Notes: generated from the letters alone by a model not told the origin. 64,000 nt of DNA from Stictocephala bisonia (GCA_035578905.1 JAQJVL010002618.1:1-64000), one strand, 5' to 3'. Shown: positions 37,781 through 54,824, numbered from the stretch's first letter. Made by a program: numbers and translations.

Positions 37781-40700
37781 CCCCACTTTAGTAGATAACA
37801 TCAGTATTAAAAAACTTCTATTTTTGGACCCCCGATACATTTTTACTTTGAAATTTTTGAGTTATTAAGCTGAAATTCATATATAAGGGGCATGTTTTTT
37901 ACGCGTGTGGAACTGTGAAGAATTAAAAGTTGCACTCAAGCTTTTTTTCAAATTAGGTCATAAATACTACTTTTTTGTGATCTTCCCATAAGAAATACAT
38001 TGGGGCAGTTTTAAATTAAAAAAATACCACCATCTTGTTTATGAGTATAAAAGTAAACTTTTGTGAATTTTTCTGGAGGTTTCAGACCACGAGCTTTAAT
38101 TCAAGCATACACTTCATAAGGGTAGAACGCCGGGAAGTGCCTCAACATCGAGAGATCGGCGTATTACTAGTGAGTAATGAATGGTAAAAAAAGGTTTAGT
38201 TTAGAATGACCGAAAAGAAAGTTGGTATTTAGCAACTATCCTGCTTCAGGAAGGAATTCAATTGTTCTACAACGATAGCGTCAAGCATTATGTGAAGAAT
38301 ATTCTACGTAACGGAAATTCGTCAATGTCAAAGGGGTCTTTGCAAGAAACTATTTTTTTAACGAGTATCAAAAAGTTTGTACCAAACTGTACGAGAAAAA
38401 TTGATACTTTATTCCACAATAGTTAAGCACATTTCAAAAGGAACATTATCCACTTTAATTGACACATAAGTTGTAATAAGTCATATTTCAGAAATGAGTA
38501 ACACAGCCGTTGCCCGTTACTGCAAGCCTATTAACAGTCGAAGTGGATTGTAATATTATTTTACATTCAATAAACTTTTTAATGGCAAAACAGTTGTTAC
38601 TTCCGATAATTTCTGCTTTTTATACTTTTCCTAAAGTCATTGAATTCCTTTAATGAACAAGATACTCAACTTAACATTTTAATTTATACAGTATACTTAA
38701 AGGTTACTTAAAATCATACAGTGGTATGAGTATCTGTTGTTACCCAACGAGCAGACAATGTTAAAAATTCCTCATACCCCTAGAAACTGTGTTTTCTAAA
38801 ACAGTAAATTAAAAATACAAATCCATAGTTTAAATTAAATATTTTATTAAAAATACGGTAATTTATTATAAAACCCAATAGTGATTTACTTGTCACTGAT
38901 ATAAGTGTAAAAAAATAATATTTCTTACCGTTTTTACATGAGGAAACCAGATTTGTAACACTACTAAATTGAAGAAAAGATTTAGGAAAAACGATTTAGA
39001 AGTGTTGATGCGCTACCATGCAATATCAATACCATCAATAAACTTTCAGCTCCATTCTTGAGTGCTTGCGTCTCGTGATTTTTCTTTGTAATCACGAGGT
39101 TTTACACTGAAATAAAGTAAAATATTCACTACTACTGTATAATATAACATGATTATTTTAATAAACTTATGAATTTTACACATATATTGAATGTAAGTAG
39201 CGCAGTAAAAAACAGAACACCATTCAGTGATGAATGTTTAGCTGTTTCATGCCTCACCCTACTGCCTCTAAGAACATCGTTTCAACACGTTTTTCATTAC
39301 AAGATTCAAACATTTTCTTTCATTTAATAAATGTCTTAAAACCTTCTCTCCCAATCTATTTGTTTTATGTTCTTTAAATTTATGGGTTTAATTTAATCCA
39401 GCATGTACCAATATACGTTAGTATCCTTTATGAATTATACAGTTTTACGTAAAGTTGTAAGTCATTTGGGACATGACGAGTCATTAACCATAAAACATGG
39501 ATACACATTGACATTTAACATATTTTGTAGTCCATTACAATGATAAACTGAATGTGGCACGCTCGTAACACAATTAAAACATAGGTTTTTGTATACTTTT
39601 AATTTTTTTCTTTTAATAAAAACAATAATGAAAACTATTTTAAAGTTTTAGCTGATCATCACGACTAATTTAACTATAAGTGACAATACCGACATGTTGA
39701 AATGGCTAAACAGGTTCGAAATTTAAAGTTAACTATGAAGTAGAACTAAACTGTTTGAAATTTAAATAATATCATCCGATGACAAGTTAATGATGATATA
39801 TTTGCAGACTCCAATGTAACATACTATGTTAATTTTACATGATAAAGTGTTTGATTTCTGAACAGTTTTTTTTTTATAAATATGTACAAAAAGTATAATA
39901 CACGAAAGATAACACCTATAATTCACGTTAATTTTTCTACAAATTACCAGTTTGGTTCCTGATATTAATCCATCAAATAGGTCAGGGGTTGATATATATA
40001 TATATTTTTTTAATTTAAATGATCAAATAAAATGCAATATCTGAAATGTAAGTTTAAATAATTTTACGAAACTATATTTATAAATATTAACATGCACTAA
40101 ATTAAAACTACTAATATTATTGATGCAAATAAATAATTTATTTAATCATTAATTTATTTATTTATATTTGTGAAGAATAATTGATCCAATCGGTAATGAG
40201 AATAAAAAACTATTTTAACATACATGTGAATTGTGAATACAAAGAACAATAGAGGAAGGAATCCATTCTAAACTCCATACAACAAACGCGATGCCATTGA
40301 CAACCTATCCATCCAACACACACGTTCGACATCGGCAATACATTCGAACTCCATCTTGAATAAATTCCAAGTAGAATCACTTGTTTTAGTTTTACTCTCT
40401 GTGTGTTACTTTGAATAGTTAAGCACATAAAGAAAGTATACAATAATGAAATGAGCTTATTTTACGACTCCTCCCAAGAATATCCATAAACAAGACGAAA
40501 AATATGGTCATCCTAATATTTTCATATTAAGGAAACATAAATTACATTTGTTCATGGTTAGTAACATAATGTTTTACTTTGATCTCTAATGTTTTCAATG
40601 TCGTCTATTTTAAACTGTTTTTAATATATAGTAGTATTAAATTAAACAGGATCTAAGCCAATATTTAAGATTTCTTTATGTAGGCTTTTTGTTCATTTTG

Positions 40701-41559
40701 TTCAACAGGAGCAGGACATTTGTTCATCATTAGAAACCTTTAAAAATATAAACCCAACAGGTTAACACAGTTAACCAAAAACTTTAAATTAAAATGTGAT
40801 TTTAATTTACATGGATAACTAATTAATTATATTCACTTAAATGTTTGTTTAGTAAAATCTTGAATAATTTATATATAAATTAAATTTTAAACTAACTATG
40901 TCTGTAGTTTTGAAAGAAGATAGAAATTTGATAGGTCTATCATCTTTATTTAATATGTCGGAATGTGTTCATTGATGAGCCATAAATACACATTTAATAC
41001 CAGGGCGTAATTAAACATTTTCTTTTGAAATATTGAGACCAGTGTTGATACTGGAGTTGCATATTTGATTTCACGATGGATTTTTGTGCGTAATAAAGGT
41101 AAACAAATTTTTGATTTTTTCTTTTCTTTATTATTGTACTGTCATAAAAATAGCATACATTTAATTTTGAAGAAAAAACGTTTTTTATTTAATATTGATG
41201 ACTAAACAACACTGCTATCGAATCATCTCAAGAAGATATTTTTGACAGCCTGATGTTCTAATAACTACTCAAGCATGACAATGTATTAAACATTCGTATA
41301 ATTTTAAACTTTCAAAGCTTTAAACTCAACGAAATAGATTTATTATCATAGATCTATCAGTTCTAGGTTTGAATTTTAAATGCTGACTTATTATTGTCAT
41401 TTACCATCAACGACAATAAAAGAGATCTCTAGCATTTAAAATCATGGCAAAAACAACATACCTCGCAGTATACTTTCTGATATTAAGAATAGTTTGAGAA
41501 AATCAAAGCATTAGATGGATTATTACGTGACCATATATTTTAGGAAATCCAAATATATA
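37781..41559. other. Long AT-rich intergenic DNA
   Basis: 3.8 kb with no supported gene, RNA or array. The 77-codon minus-strand frame at 40210-40443 has no recognised pattern. Confidence 0.4.
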
Positions 41560-41740
41560 TCGGAAATATCGATGAATATGTTTCGATGTATTGATATATT
41601 AGTATCGATGTATAGATATATTAGTATCAATGTATCGATATATTAGTATTAATGTATTGATGTATTGATATATTAGTATCGATATTTTCTTTCGATAATA
41701 TCACCATATCGACATTTAGGTCCGATATATCTTATTATTA
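41560..41740. repeat. 22-bp repeat rich in ATCGAT/TATCGATA
   Basis: ATGTATCGATATATTAGTAT-like units repeat with variation at 41580-41690. TATCGATA is the core bound by DREF and overlapping the BEAF-32 CGATA site in Drosophila. A related sequence lies at 42230-42310, possibly the other end of the same old element. Confidence 0.6.
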
Positions 41741-42699
41741 AATATTGACACTTCTCTCTCACCAGTCATTACGAATCGAAAAACATTTAAATTACCTCTT
41801 ATGCGTACAAAACATGCATTGAAATAATAAAGTAACTTTATTTAGTTTTATTTTAGTTACGAGAGGTTAACGCAGTAAAATGTAGTGTATATTGACTAGT
41901 GGATGTAACGGGTAAATGAAGCTGTGTGTAAGTTGGCAACACTGACTATAAGATGCCTAGCCTGCCTAGGCATTCACCTAACAAACCACTTGTAATAACG
42001 CAATAATTAAAGGTATAATTATTCTTATTTTGGTTTTCTTAATTCAAACTCACAGATCTTAAATTATTTTGTGTAAAGAAATGTATTTAATTTTTGTATT
42101 CAGCAAGCTATTCTTAGTAGTGAGAACAAAACATGAGTGATTTTTGTTCATGACATAAGAGTTAATGCATAGTTTTAAACAGATAAATAATTTAAAATTT
42201 GATATATAGTTTACGCAATATAAGGACATTTTTCTTTCGATATTATCGTTAGATAAATATTTGGTTTGCTATATATCGATATGTTGAAAATATTTGCAAC
42301 CCCTATATTTTGTATAATACTTTGTTAACTGGGCCATTTTGATTAAACCAGATAAAGGTTTTATGTACTTTCAAACAGTGTTGGTTGTTGGCCCATTATC
42401 CAGTAACTGGCAATGTTGTGAACTCACTGACGCAATGTTTGTTCACCAAACATGTTAGTAAATGTCAATAACGCAAGTAGTATACCGTGCACAGGAGCGG
42501 AGTACAAACCTTTCGTCAAGTAATTTATTTACATATATGTATTTACCAACAAACTTGAACTTATTTTAATCTGTACTTTCGCATTTTAAAATAATTCATG
42601 TATACATCAATCTTTAAACAAATATTTTATAAATTTTTACTGTTTATATAAAATTTACATAGATGTTCAAATATTTCATGTATTAATTATTTAAGAATT
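41741..42699. other. AT-rich intergenic DNA
   Basis: Nothing supported except the ATCGAT-rich patch at 42230-42310. Confidence 0.4.
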
Positions 42700-44420
42700 T
42701 AAAAAATACATATAAGTGTATATACCATCAACTTTTGCTCTGTTCCCCACTGACGAACGAGAGGTAATGTCCGTAATAACATCACTAAAAGCCAGCAACT
42801 CATCAAGCAAAGACCAAACGTCATCTAAATTACTCAAATCTTGCTCTGTTTCTCTCGTACCACCACTTACTCATCTTATTAATGAATCATTCGAATCTGG
42901 TAAATTCCCTTCATTCTTAAAAGTGGGCATGGTTAAACCTATACCAAAAATCAAAAGTTCTAAAAAACCAGATGATTTTAGGTCTATCATTATTTTATCA
43001 ACCTACTCAAATGTTTTTGTAAACATTTTTCTAAACCGATTATCATCTTTCCTGTATTCGAACAGCGTTATTTCTTCTAAACAATACGGATTCCAAAAAA
43101 ATATGTCCACACTCTCAATGCAATGTTTGACTTTATAAGATATATCTCTACCTCTTTGGATAACCATCTCCATAATGTGGGTATATTTCTCGACATAAGA
43201 AAGGCTTTCGTCGTTGTTAATCATACACTACTGTTGAATAAGTTGGAATATCTCGGATTTAGGGGGAAAACCTTTGACTGGATGTATTCTTATTTGCTGA
43301 ACAGAAAGCAAATTGTTGAGGTACCCTACATTGACTGTTCTGGTTGTGTTCGAGTATTTGAATTTAATGTGTCATTTGTTCAAACAGGGTTGCCTCAGGG
43401 TTCCATTCTGGGCCCTAGTGTTTCGTTCACAAACCTGCATCTATTTGCTGATGATACTGTACCTCCATCACTGTAGCAAATAAATCTTTAGATCAACTAG
43501 AGGTCGACGCGTTCACAAAAGGAAATTCTCTTGTTCAGTGGATGGTCGACAACCTTTTGTTTGTAAATGAAGACAAGACAAAGATAATTAATTTTTCCAA
43601 ATCTAGTTCTGTTGCTCAAAATATCAACTATTTACTCTTAGGAGACACTTTCATCGAATCCAGTGCTAGTACTAATTTTCTGGGAATAGTTTTCGATGCT
43701 AAACTTAAATTCCAGGAGCATATTATGAAAGTATCAAACATTTACTTGAGCCCAAACATGCAGCGAGTTGTCTATTCCTCCTTCGCAGACTACCTTTTTA
43801 TTCCAATAGTAGAATTCTGCTGCTTGCTTATCATGGGTGTTTTATACCTCACCTGTCCTACGGTATTCCAATTTGGGGTTATGAAAGCTCTCACACAAAG
43901 AAATTGTTTTTAATTCAGAAGAAAGCAATAAGAATCATTCTGGGGATGTGAAGTTCATCAACTTTCAGAGGAATCTTTCGAGCGAACGATCTCTTAACTT
44001 TTTCTAGCATTTATATATATGAATCATTAATATTTCTAAAGAAAAATATAAACCTGTTTCCTTTGCCCTCACCAACCAACCATATGCTTAGTACTCATTC
44101 ATGCTCATTAGCTATTCCTGGCCATTCATCTTCTCATTTTGAAAAAAGGTTTACTATTCATGCATAAAATTATTTAATAAACTGCCAACAGGATTAAAAG
44201 GAGAACTTAATTTACCTAAATTTAAAAAGAGTCTCAAGGCACATCTTATTGAAAAAGAATACTACAGTCTAGTGGAATATTTTAATGACAATATGTAGTT
44301 TGGTAACCAATTGTTTTTAATTATTAAATGTATTCATAAGTTCATTTATTTCAATTTAATTTAATGACGTTTGTTATGCAATTATATTGTCAACAACAAT
44401 AAAGATATTTGATTTGATTT
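42700..44420 (+). mobile_element. LINE, 5' truncated, RT decayed, (GATTT)n tail
   Basis: RT fragments at 42716-43138, 43123-43476 and 43542-43913, then a C-terminal block KLFNKLPTGLKGELNLPKF (about 44165-44220), CAACAATAAAGATA and a short GATTTGATTTA tail. It is related to the copy at 5-8 kb. It lies 100 bp from an oppositely oriented LINE. Confidence 0.85.
42716..43913 (+). pseudogene. LINE reverse transcriptase, frameshifted and internally deleted
   Basis: Blocks: VSLVPPLTHLINESFESGKF, MVKPIPKIKSSKKPDDFRSI, SSKQYGFQKNMST, a frameshift, GIFLDIRKAF then NHTLLLNKLEYLGF, TGLPQGSILGP, then directly FTNLHLFADDT. Between LGP and LHLFADD about ten residues seen in the copy at 7.5 kb are missing or replaced, so this is internally shortened. 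FADD has both catalytic Asp. Later blocks: VNEDKTKIINFS and NFLGIVFDAKLKFQEHI. Confidence 0.85.
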
Positions 44421-44524
44421 ATAATAAAAGAGGAGAGTGTACAAAATGTAGCTTACTTTTTATATTTTAATGTAAACACTACAACACTAGGATGTATGGA
44501 ATATATAACATTGAAGTAAGATAA

Positions 44525-46235
44525 GTGAAATAAAATGAAATGAAATGAGCATTGTCTTTATTAGGTGGAGTTAGGACTAATAAGTCCTCTCTTCCACTCA
44601 ACCTTATTTCCAAAAAATAACATTTCTCTTTTTTTTAACTATATGAAATATAATCAGTACATTATACAGTTTTTAAATATCTACTTGTATATCCAAAAAC
44701 AAAAGCAAAGGCTTATATCTAACATTCTGCTAATAAAAATGGCAAAACAACATTACAGATATAAAAATATTATAGACATAAATCAATATTCAGAATTAAT
44801 CATTTCTAATATCATACACCCACAAACGCACGAATCACTCATGAACCACAACCACCTCAACACACCCCTACAGGCTACAAGCCTCGTAGAAGCAGGTCCT
44901 TTACCTCCAACCCGAAACGAGCGCGCTTATCAATGGTCCTGATGTTATCAGGGAGCAAATTCCATAAACGACAAGCAGAAATGGTAAAAGAGTTGCTATA
45001 AAAAGTGGTGTAATGAATGGGCACTGATAATAGGGAGGCTCCCAGACGTGTATTTCTGGAACTGATTTCGGAGATGAACTTGAAACGCTCGGACAATTAT
45101 TCAGGAGATCTAGTGTTTAAAATATTAAACACAAGAATAAGGATGTGGTATTCATGAAGTTGTTTTAGTTTGAGCATACCTAACTGTTTGGAGAATAACG
45201 AAACATGATCGTCCTGTCTTAAATTGAAAATAAATCTAATGCAGAAGTTCTGTGCTCTTTGAAGCCTATCTGAGACCTTAACAGTCATGTCATTGATCAC
45301 CATATCACAGTAGTTGAAGTGAGGCAGAACTAGAGTTTTTACCAGCATCACTTTAACAGAAAATGGCAGATAGGAAGCACACCGTTTAAGACTGTGAATG
45401 CCAGTGAACACCCTACTGCATATCAACGTAACATGATCAGTCCAACCCAAAGTTTTGGTCTTAAAAGTCCTAGATTCTTTACACTGTCGAAGTAGTCGAG
45501 AGTATTGTCATTTAATCTCAGTCTAGGGAAGTCAGGGAAATTGATTTTTCGTAGCAGTTTAAAATGTCCAATAAGGATAGTCTTGGTTTTATTATCATTT
45601 AACATTAGTCCATGTCTCTGAGCCCAAGCAGCTATTGCAGCAATATTCATTTGTGAAACCACTCGGTGGGATGCAGCAATAGGGAAATGTTGGTAAATCT
45701 GTAAGTCATCAGCGAACAAGTGATATTTAGATAAGCATATGTCATATTCACATCATAATTGTAAAGTGAGAAAAGCAGAGGTCCCAGAACAGATCCCTGT
45801 GGCACACCTCTGATCACAGGTTTCCATCCGGACGTGCCCCCTCCAGTACGCACACACTGGCGAAGACCGAACAAGTAGAACCCGATCCAGTCCACACAGC
45901 TATCAGAAATCCATATTTTTTAAGTTTCATAAGGAGTAAAGGAGTAAACGCAGTCAAAAGCTTTAGAGAAGTCAAAAAGTGTTAGTATTGAAAGATTACT
46001 CTTGTCCATTGCATACCGTTGTTTTTTTCAGAAAGGCTGTTGTAGTGCTGTGATTAGGGCGGAAGCCAGATTGAAAGTTAGATATTAGCTATTGTTTGAA
46101 ACATAATTATAAATTTGCTTATGAAAAATTCTCTCAAGGCATTTGGACAGGGTGGGAAGAATATTCATTGGCCTTAAATCAGAAGGAGATAGATGATTTG
46201 AAGTTTTAGACAAAGGTTGAACAAATAAGTCGTAG
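44525..46235 (-). mobile_element. Jockey-type LINE, 5' truncated, reverse strand
   Basis: The minus strand starts abruptly at VQPLSKTSNHLSPSDLRPMN (about 46225), keeps the RT and C-terminus, and ends AATAAAGACAATGCT followed by (CATTT)n at 44525-44550. It belongs to a different family from the other three copies, but its tail pentamer is the same ATTTC unit as in the copy at 8.69 kb. Confidence 0.85.
44875..46225 (-). pseudogene. Jockey-type reverse transcriptase, broken
   Basis: Blocks in order on the minus strand: DLRPMNILPTLSKCLERIFH, FDFSKAFDCV (about 45960), GVPQGSVLGPLLFSLY (about 45800), MFADDLQIYQHF (45719) with the catalytic Asp pair, AQRHGLMLNDNKTKTILIG, a frameshift near 45440, VTLICSRVFTGIHSLKR, LPHFNYCDMVIND, then RFKFISEISSRNTRLG and WNLLPDNIRTI at the C-terminus. 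Frameshifts between about 45650 and 45720, near 45440, and a stop between 45097 and 45096. Confidence 0.85.
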
Positions 46236-46236
46236 T

Positions 46237-46350
46237 GGCGGGTTCCAAGGTTTGAATCCCCACTAATATGATGGTGGGTACTTCGTCATTGAATACACAG
46301 AATGCACAGAACTGCGGTCTATGTGACCTATTGAGGGACGTTTTTCGTTA
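46237..46350 (+). mobile_element. SINE fragment with B box (type E)
   Basis: GTAGTGGCGGGTTCCAAGG then GGTTTGAATCCCC, a good B-box match, followed by a body unlike types A-D. It abuts the truncated 5' end of the LINE. Confidence 0.45.
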
Positions 46351-47572
46351 AAATTAAATAAAATTACATAAATACATGTCATCAAAACTTACATAAGCAC
46401 AAAGAGATGATCTTCGACTATAGTCTAGCAAAAAGATAAACAGACTAATACACTTAACATATTAATCAGAAAATTAGAACATACCAAACTTAAAAATATT
46501 AAATATGGTAAAATAATTATATATAAGCAGTAACATCTTTTGGAAAATATATATTTTTAACGACATTAAAAATTATACCATTAACCCCACATGCAATTTT
46601 TAAATAATGAGACAAGGATTGTGTAAAGGCGAACTACCAAACCACAATTATAAAAACAAACGACATGTTGCTTAGGGGATATATTGATCAGACAATCTAA
46701 ACACATTATATAAATAAGTGTGGTTAAAATAGTTAAAACTTATAATTTTATAAATAGTTTTTTTATTATAAAAACTTACATATCCTCTACAAGAACTTTG
46801 GACACAGATAAATGGATTTATGGTTTTTAAGGTACAAGAATAGCTTGTAGATTTTTCTATTTTTAAATAAATTATTTACTATCTTGGGTCAATTTTTGGT
46901 GTAGAATACTTCTCTACACTAACATACATTGGTAGATTAGCTTACTAAATATAATGTGTGTGATCATTACAACTGAAGTAACATACATATTTAAGAGTCT
47001 AAATACAGACTTATTTCTAACACGTTCTGCACTTAGCCTTAAATCTATGTTTTCAGGCAGATTTACGTGTTGAAACCTGTCATTAATGTATAATTTGCAA
47101 GTTATCTCCATATTGTAAAACAACAAATGACAAACAAGTAACTCTTTTAAGGTTTATATGAAAACATTGAAATAAAATTACATGAAATAAAAAATGTCTC
47201 TATTAGTTAAATATATACATTTTTAAAATGTATAACAGAATAGCCACTAATATGTGCGTAAAATAAATAAAACTAAAATAAAAATAAGAAAACAACGATA
47301 AATGACGATAATATATTTGCTGCACAACAAAATAAGCAGTTAGTTCGATTCCCAATTCAATTGATCTCATCGACCAATCGATATAAAAACTACAGTGAAG
47401 AATAAGCATAATATTACTGTAAGACATACATTTTTTAAATTTATTCTTAAAAATCGTTTAGGGATGCTGCTCTATTCCTGTAATTAGTTAAGACAATTAA
47501 AAGTAAAATATCCTCATTAAAGTTACGAAACTAAACCACAACAGCCAGCAATATATAAAAGATTAAACATTG
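46351..47572. other. AT-rich intergenic DNA
   Basis: The minus-strand frame at 46914-47126 may be an old LINE C-terminal scrap but I cannot support it. Nothing else. Confidence 0.35.
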
Positions 47573-47817
47573 AGGTTGTTCCTGGGGTCAAAACAACCAA
47601 ATATGTCCTTTTCAACCTTATGTCCATTTCCTGTCTGTCTTTGTTTTTTACATTATTATTTTTTCTCAGCAAAAATAAAAGAGAGTGTTGAAATTTGGCA
47701 CATATACCATACTAGTAATACTCTATTACATAAAAAAATGAAAAAAATTCGTCGAAAAGTTTCAAAATGGTGGCTAGTTAAAATCTTTGACGTAAAATTC
47801 CATAAAACTACACCCTG
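47573..47817 (-). mobile_element. CAGGGTGT MITE, copy 1, one end missing
   Basis: Reads AGGTTGTTCCTGG ... ACATATACC ... CATAAAACTACACCCTG, ending at 47817. Compared with copy 2 it lacks about the first 37 bases at the left end, including that TIR. It has no coding capacity. Confidence 0.8.
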
Positions 47818-48187
47818 TTAAAAAACCTAAATAACTGTAGAAAATTTTACTATAAAACTAACGATAAAGTTTACTATAAAACACTTAAAGTTTTGTTCTA
47901 AGTGTAACTAGATTAAAGAAAATAACACAAATGATGCATTTCTTATTTGCTTTCAATAAATAAGGTATTTTAGTTTTATAATAAAAATTGCTACAGTTTA
48001 TTTTGTTTTTTTTTTATACAGGGTGTAGTTTTATGGAATTTAAAGTCAAAGGTTTTAACTAGCCACCATTTCGAAATTGTTGAAGAATTTTTTCAATTTT
48101 TTATTTAATAGAGTATTAATAGAATAGAATATGTGCCGAATTTCAACACTCTATCTTTTATGGTTGCTGAGAAAAAAATATCATATA

Positions 48188-48794
48188 CTAGCTGAACCCG
48201 GCGGACGTTGTCTCGCCTTTCATTTTTCATTGACATACCAAAATAAAGCAATAAAAAGAATTATAGAAAAAACCATTATTTATTAAATGAGTGCAAGAGG
48301 GTAAACAATATTTTTGGTCTTCTTATTTGGTGTATAAATGTAAAGGTTTTTTGGTGAGCCTACTCTCGAGCAAGCGACGTAGAGCTGTCCATGTGAAAAA
48401 CATGGATTACTTAAATTTATTGCGGCAACGCGCAATGTCTGTCCTTGAGATTGATTAATAGTTATTGCAAAGGTGAAATGTAGAACTACAATAAATCAAA
48501 ACATATACAGTACTGTTGTTGTGAGAACTTCAATCTGCTTATGGCATGTGAAACTACATTAAACCACACAGTCATATGTTTTTTGTAAACAATTCAGATT
48601 CTCCATTTGAATAACATGGAATTTTTAGGAGCCCCTGGGGCGGGACCCTGTGAACGGATCTGCATCAAACTTCACAGAAACCATCTCGGGAGTATACAGG
48701 ACAACATCCTAAAGTTTCATGGTGATCGGTTGGATAGTTTGGCAGCGCATAAACTTCAAATATATATACAAACATCCTCTTTTATAAATATAGA
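48188..48794 (-). mobile_element. 607-bp non-autonomous Helitron, both ends present
   Basis: Minus strand: starts TCTATATTTATAAAAGAGG at 48794 (5' TC) and ends CGTCCGCCGGGTTCAGCTAG at 48188 followed by T, the classic 3' CTAG|T. Near the 3' end a GC-rich stem (GGCGAGACAACG region) is possible. The internal part keeps only the last codons of the helicase, so most of the Rep/helicase gene was deleted. Confidence 0.9.
48278..48484 (-). pseudogene. Helitron helicase C-terminus
   Basis: The minus strand reads VLHFTFAITINQSQGQTLRV, then NPCFSHGQLYVACSRVGSPK and NLYIYTPNKKTKNIV to a double stop (about 48290). These are the last conserved blocks of the PIF1-like helicase of Helitron Rep/Hel proteins (TINxxQGQTL, PCFSHGQLYVACSRVG). 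Nothing of the Rep or upstream helicase motifs remains. The last 70 codons are well preserved, so the deletion is recent. Confidence 0.9.
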
Positions 48795-48904
48795 AAAAAC
48801 ACAGACAGACAGAAAACTGTGCGTATTAGGACATATTTGGTTAGTTTTGAGCCCAGGAACAACCTCCTGAAGTTTGTCAAAGTATTTCAGTTACACCCTG
48901 TATA

Positions 48905-49289
48905 AATAAAAATGGACAACGATAACATATTTAATTAAGGGGAAATAAATAAGTTAATCTTATATACATCTATGGAATAATTATGAATAATTAGCTAAAA
49001 CTCTCAACCATAATTAAAATACTAATCAGACAGGTTATAATTTATAAATGCAAATTTACACTGAAGGATTTACAACTGCATGTTTCACGCACTGAGTAAG
49101 GTTCACACTAGTGTTCCATAAACTAAAACTTCCAGAACACTTTCTGTGTATTTCACAATCCAAGGTAATAGCTATTAAACTATTTATTATGCCAAACCCT
49201 GAGTACTGTATGAGAAAGAAAATATTATCCCCAATAGGTGATGGGAATATTTCACAGGAAACAATGTCCATCCTTAGGTAAATCCGAGT
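48905..49289. other. AT-rich spacer
   Basis: The 71-codon minus-strand frame at 49056-49271 is unsupported; its right end may be a decayed unit of the adjoining 106-bp repeat. Confidence 0.35.
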
Positions 49290-50255
49290 TGTTTAGCTAT
49301 GGTTTGAGAGTTATTTAGCATCAGGTGTAGGGGTGGTACTAACTCTAGAGTAGTTAACTATGGGGATGGGATCTTGCAAGACAAGTGTTCCCAGCTGGAC
49401 TGCTATGGTTTGAGGGCCATTCAGCAGGAGGTGTAGGGGTGGCACTAATCCCAAAGTAGTTAACTGTAAGGATAGTATCTTGCAGGACCATTGTTCCCAG
49501 CTTGACTGCTATGGTTTGAGAGCTATTCAACAGGAGGTGTAGGGGTGACACTTATCCCAGAGTAGTCAGCTGTGAGGATGGGATCTTCCAGGGCCATTGT
49601 TCCCAGCTGGACCGCTATGGTTTGAGAGCTATTCAACAGGAGGTGTAGGGGTGACACTAATCCCAGAGTAGTCAGCTGTGAGGATGGGATCTTCCAGGAC
49701 CATTGTTCCCAGCTTGACTGCAATGGTTTGAGAGCTATTCAACAGGAGGTGTAGGGGTGACACTTATCCCAGAGTATTCAGCTGTGAGGATGGGATCTTC
49801 CAGGGCCATTGCTCCCAGCTCTACCGCTATGGTTTGAGAGCTATTCAGCAGGAGCTGTAAGGTTGACACTAACCCCAAAGTAGTTAACTGTGAGGATGGT
49901 ATCTGGCAGGACCATTGCTCCCAGCTGGACCGCTATGGTTTGAGAGCTATTCAGCAGGAGCTGTAAGGTTAGCACTAATCCCAGAGTAGTCAGCTGTAAG
50001 GATGGGATCTTCCAGGGCCATTGTTCCAATCTGGACCGCTATGGTTTGAGAGCTATTCAGCAGGAGCTGTAAGGTTGACACTAACCCCAAAGTAGTTAAC
50101 TGTGAGGATGGTATCTGGCAGGACCATTGCTCCCAGCTGGACCGCTATGGTTTGAGAGCTATTCAGCAGGAGCTGTAAGGTTGACACTAATCCCAGAGTA
50201 GTCAGCTGTGAGGATGGGATCTTCCAGGGCCATTGTTCCAATCTGGACCGCTATA
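49290..50255. repeat. 106-bp minisatellite, nine copies
   Basis: GCTATGGTTTGAGAGCTATTC recurs every 106 bases (49297 to 50143). Two variants (AGGAGGTGTAGGGGT and AGGAGCTGTAAGGTT) sit in separate blocks with an alternating order at the right. 106 is not a multiple of three, so the 62-codon frames on the minus strand are chance. The array lies 3' of Gr exon 3. Confidence 0.95.
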
Positions 50256-50906
50256 GTAATGCAAGTGACGGCCACTAACGTTATCTAAAATAGATGAATA
50301 AGTAGTTAGTTGTTAGTTTATTTTTTTCTATTACAACTTAACATCAACTACAAGTATGGCCGTCGAACTCCGATCCCCGATTTAAGATGCCAAGAATCTA
50401 GGTTGTGTTTTTAGAGTGTATAGTACGTCCAGTTCAATGGAGGTCGTATCAGTCATCGCATTTAATACGACCTAATTGTAGCTTCATTGAATTTGAGTCT
50501 TACCAGTTATTAAGATTTATTATATTTTTTTTCTTAATTCTTTCTGAACTTGATTATTGTTAAGCTGTATGGATTTTTTTTTTACATTTATATAATATTC
50601 ACATTTTTGAGAATATATGAAACAAATAAACTTATAAATGATACTATTAATATATATAAGACTATTATATATAAGAGTTTTGTTGTGACTGTGATATTTC
50701 TCTAAAAGTAACCTACAAACCGTATTTTATGTAAGTTGGCAATCTAAACGAATTATTGTTGTTATAATTTAATTTTTGTATGAGCCACTTAGCCCATTCA
50801 GTGGGTATGCAACCACTTCTTAGGTGACTCCTTAGCCTGACTTTGTTAGCTCGCGTGCGCGTGTGTGTGCGTACGTGAGTGATATTTAGAACGAAGTTCT
50901 ACTAAC
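50256..50906. other. Probable intron or 3' flank of the Gr gene
   Basis: No final Gr exon recognised. There is a poly(T) run at 50573-50583 and an alternating GC/GT patch at 50854-50875. Confidence 0.4.

Positions 50907-54824
<3,918 letters not shown>

Larger units (their letters stand above)
48019..48900 (+). mobile_element. CAGGGTGT MITE, copy 2, split by a Helitron
   Basis: Begins CAGGGTGTAG at 48019 and ends TACACCCTG at 48900, with TATA on both sides (48015-48018 and 48901-48904), giving a TA or TATA target duplication. Without the Helitron (48188-48794) it is about 275 bp. It is in inverse orientation to copy 1, 200 bp away. Confidence 0.85.

Noticed and set aside
49523..50241. Repeated 62-66-codon minus-strand frames
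   Set aside because: They come from a 106-bp minisatellite whose period is not a multiple of three.
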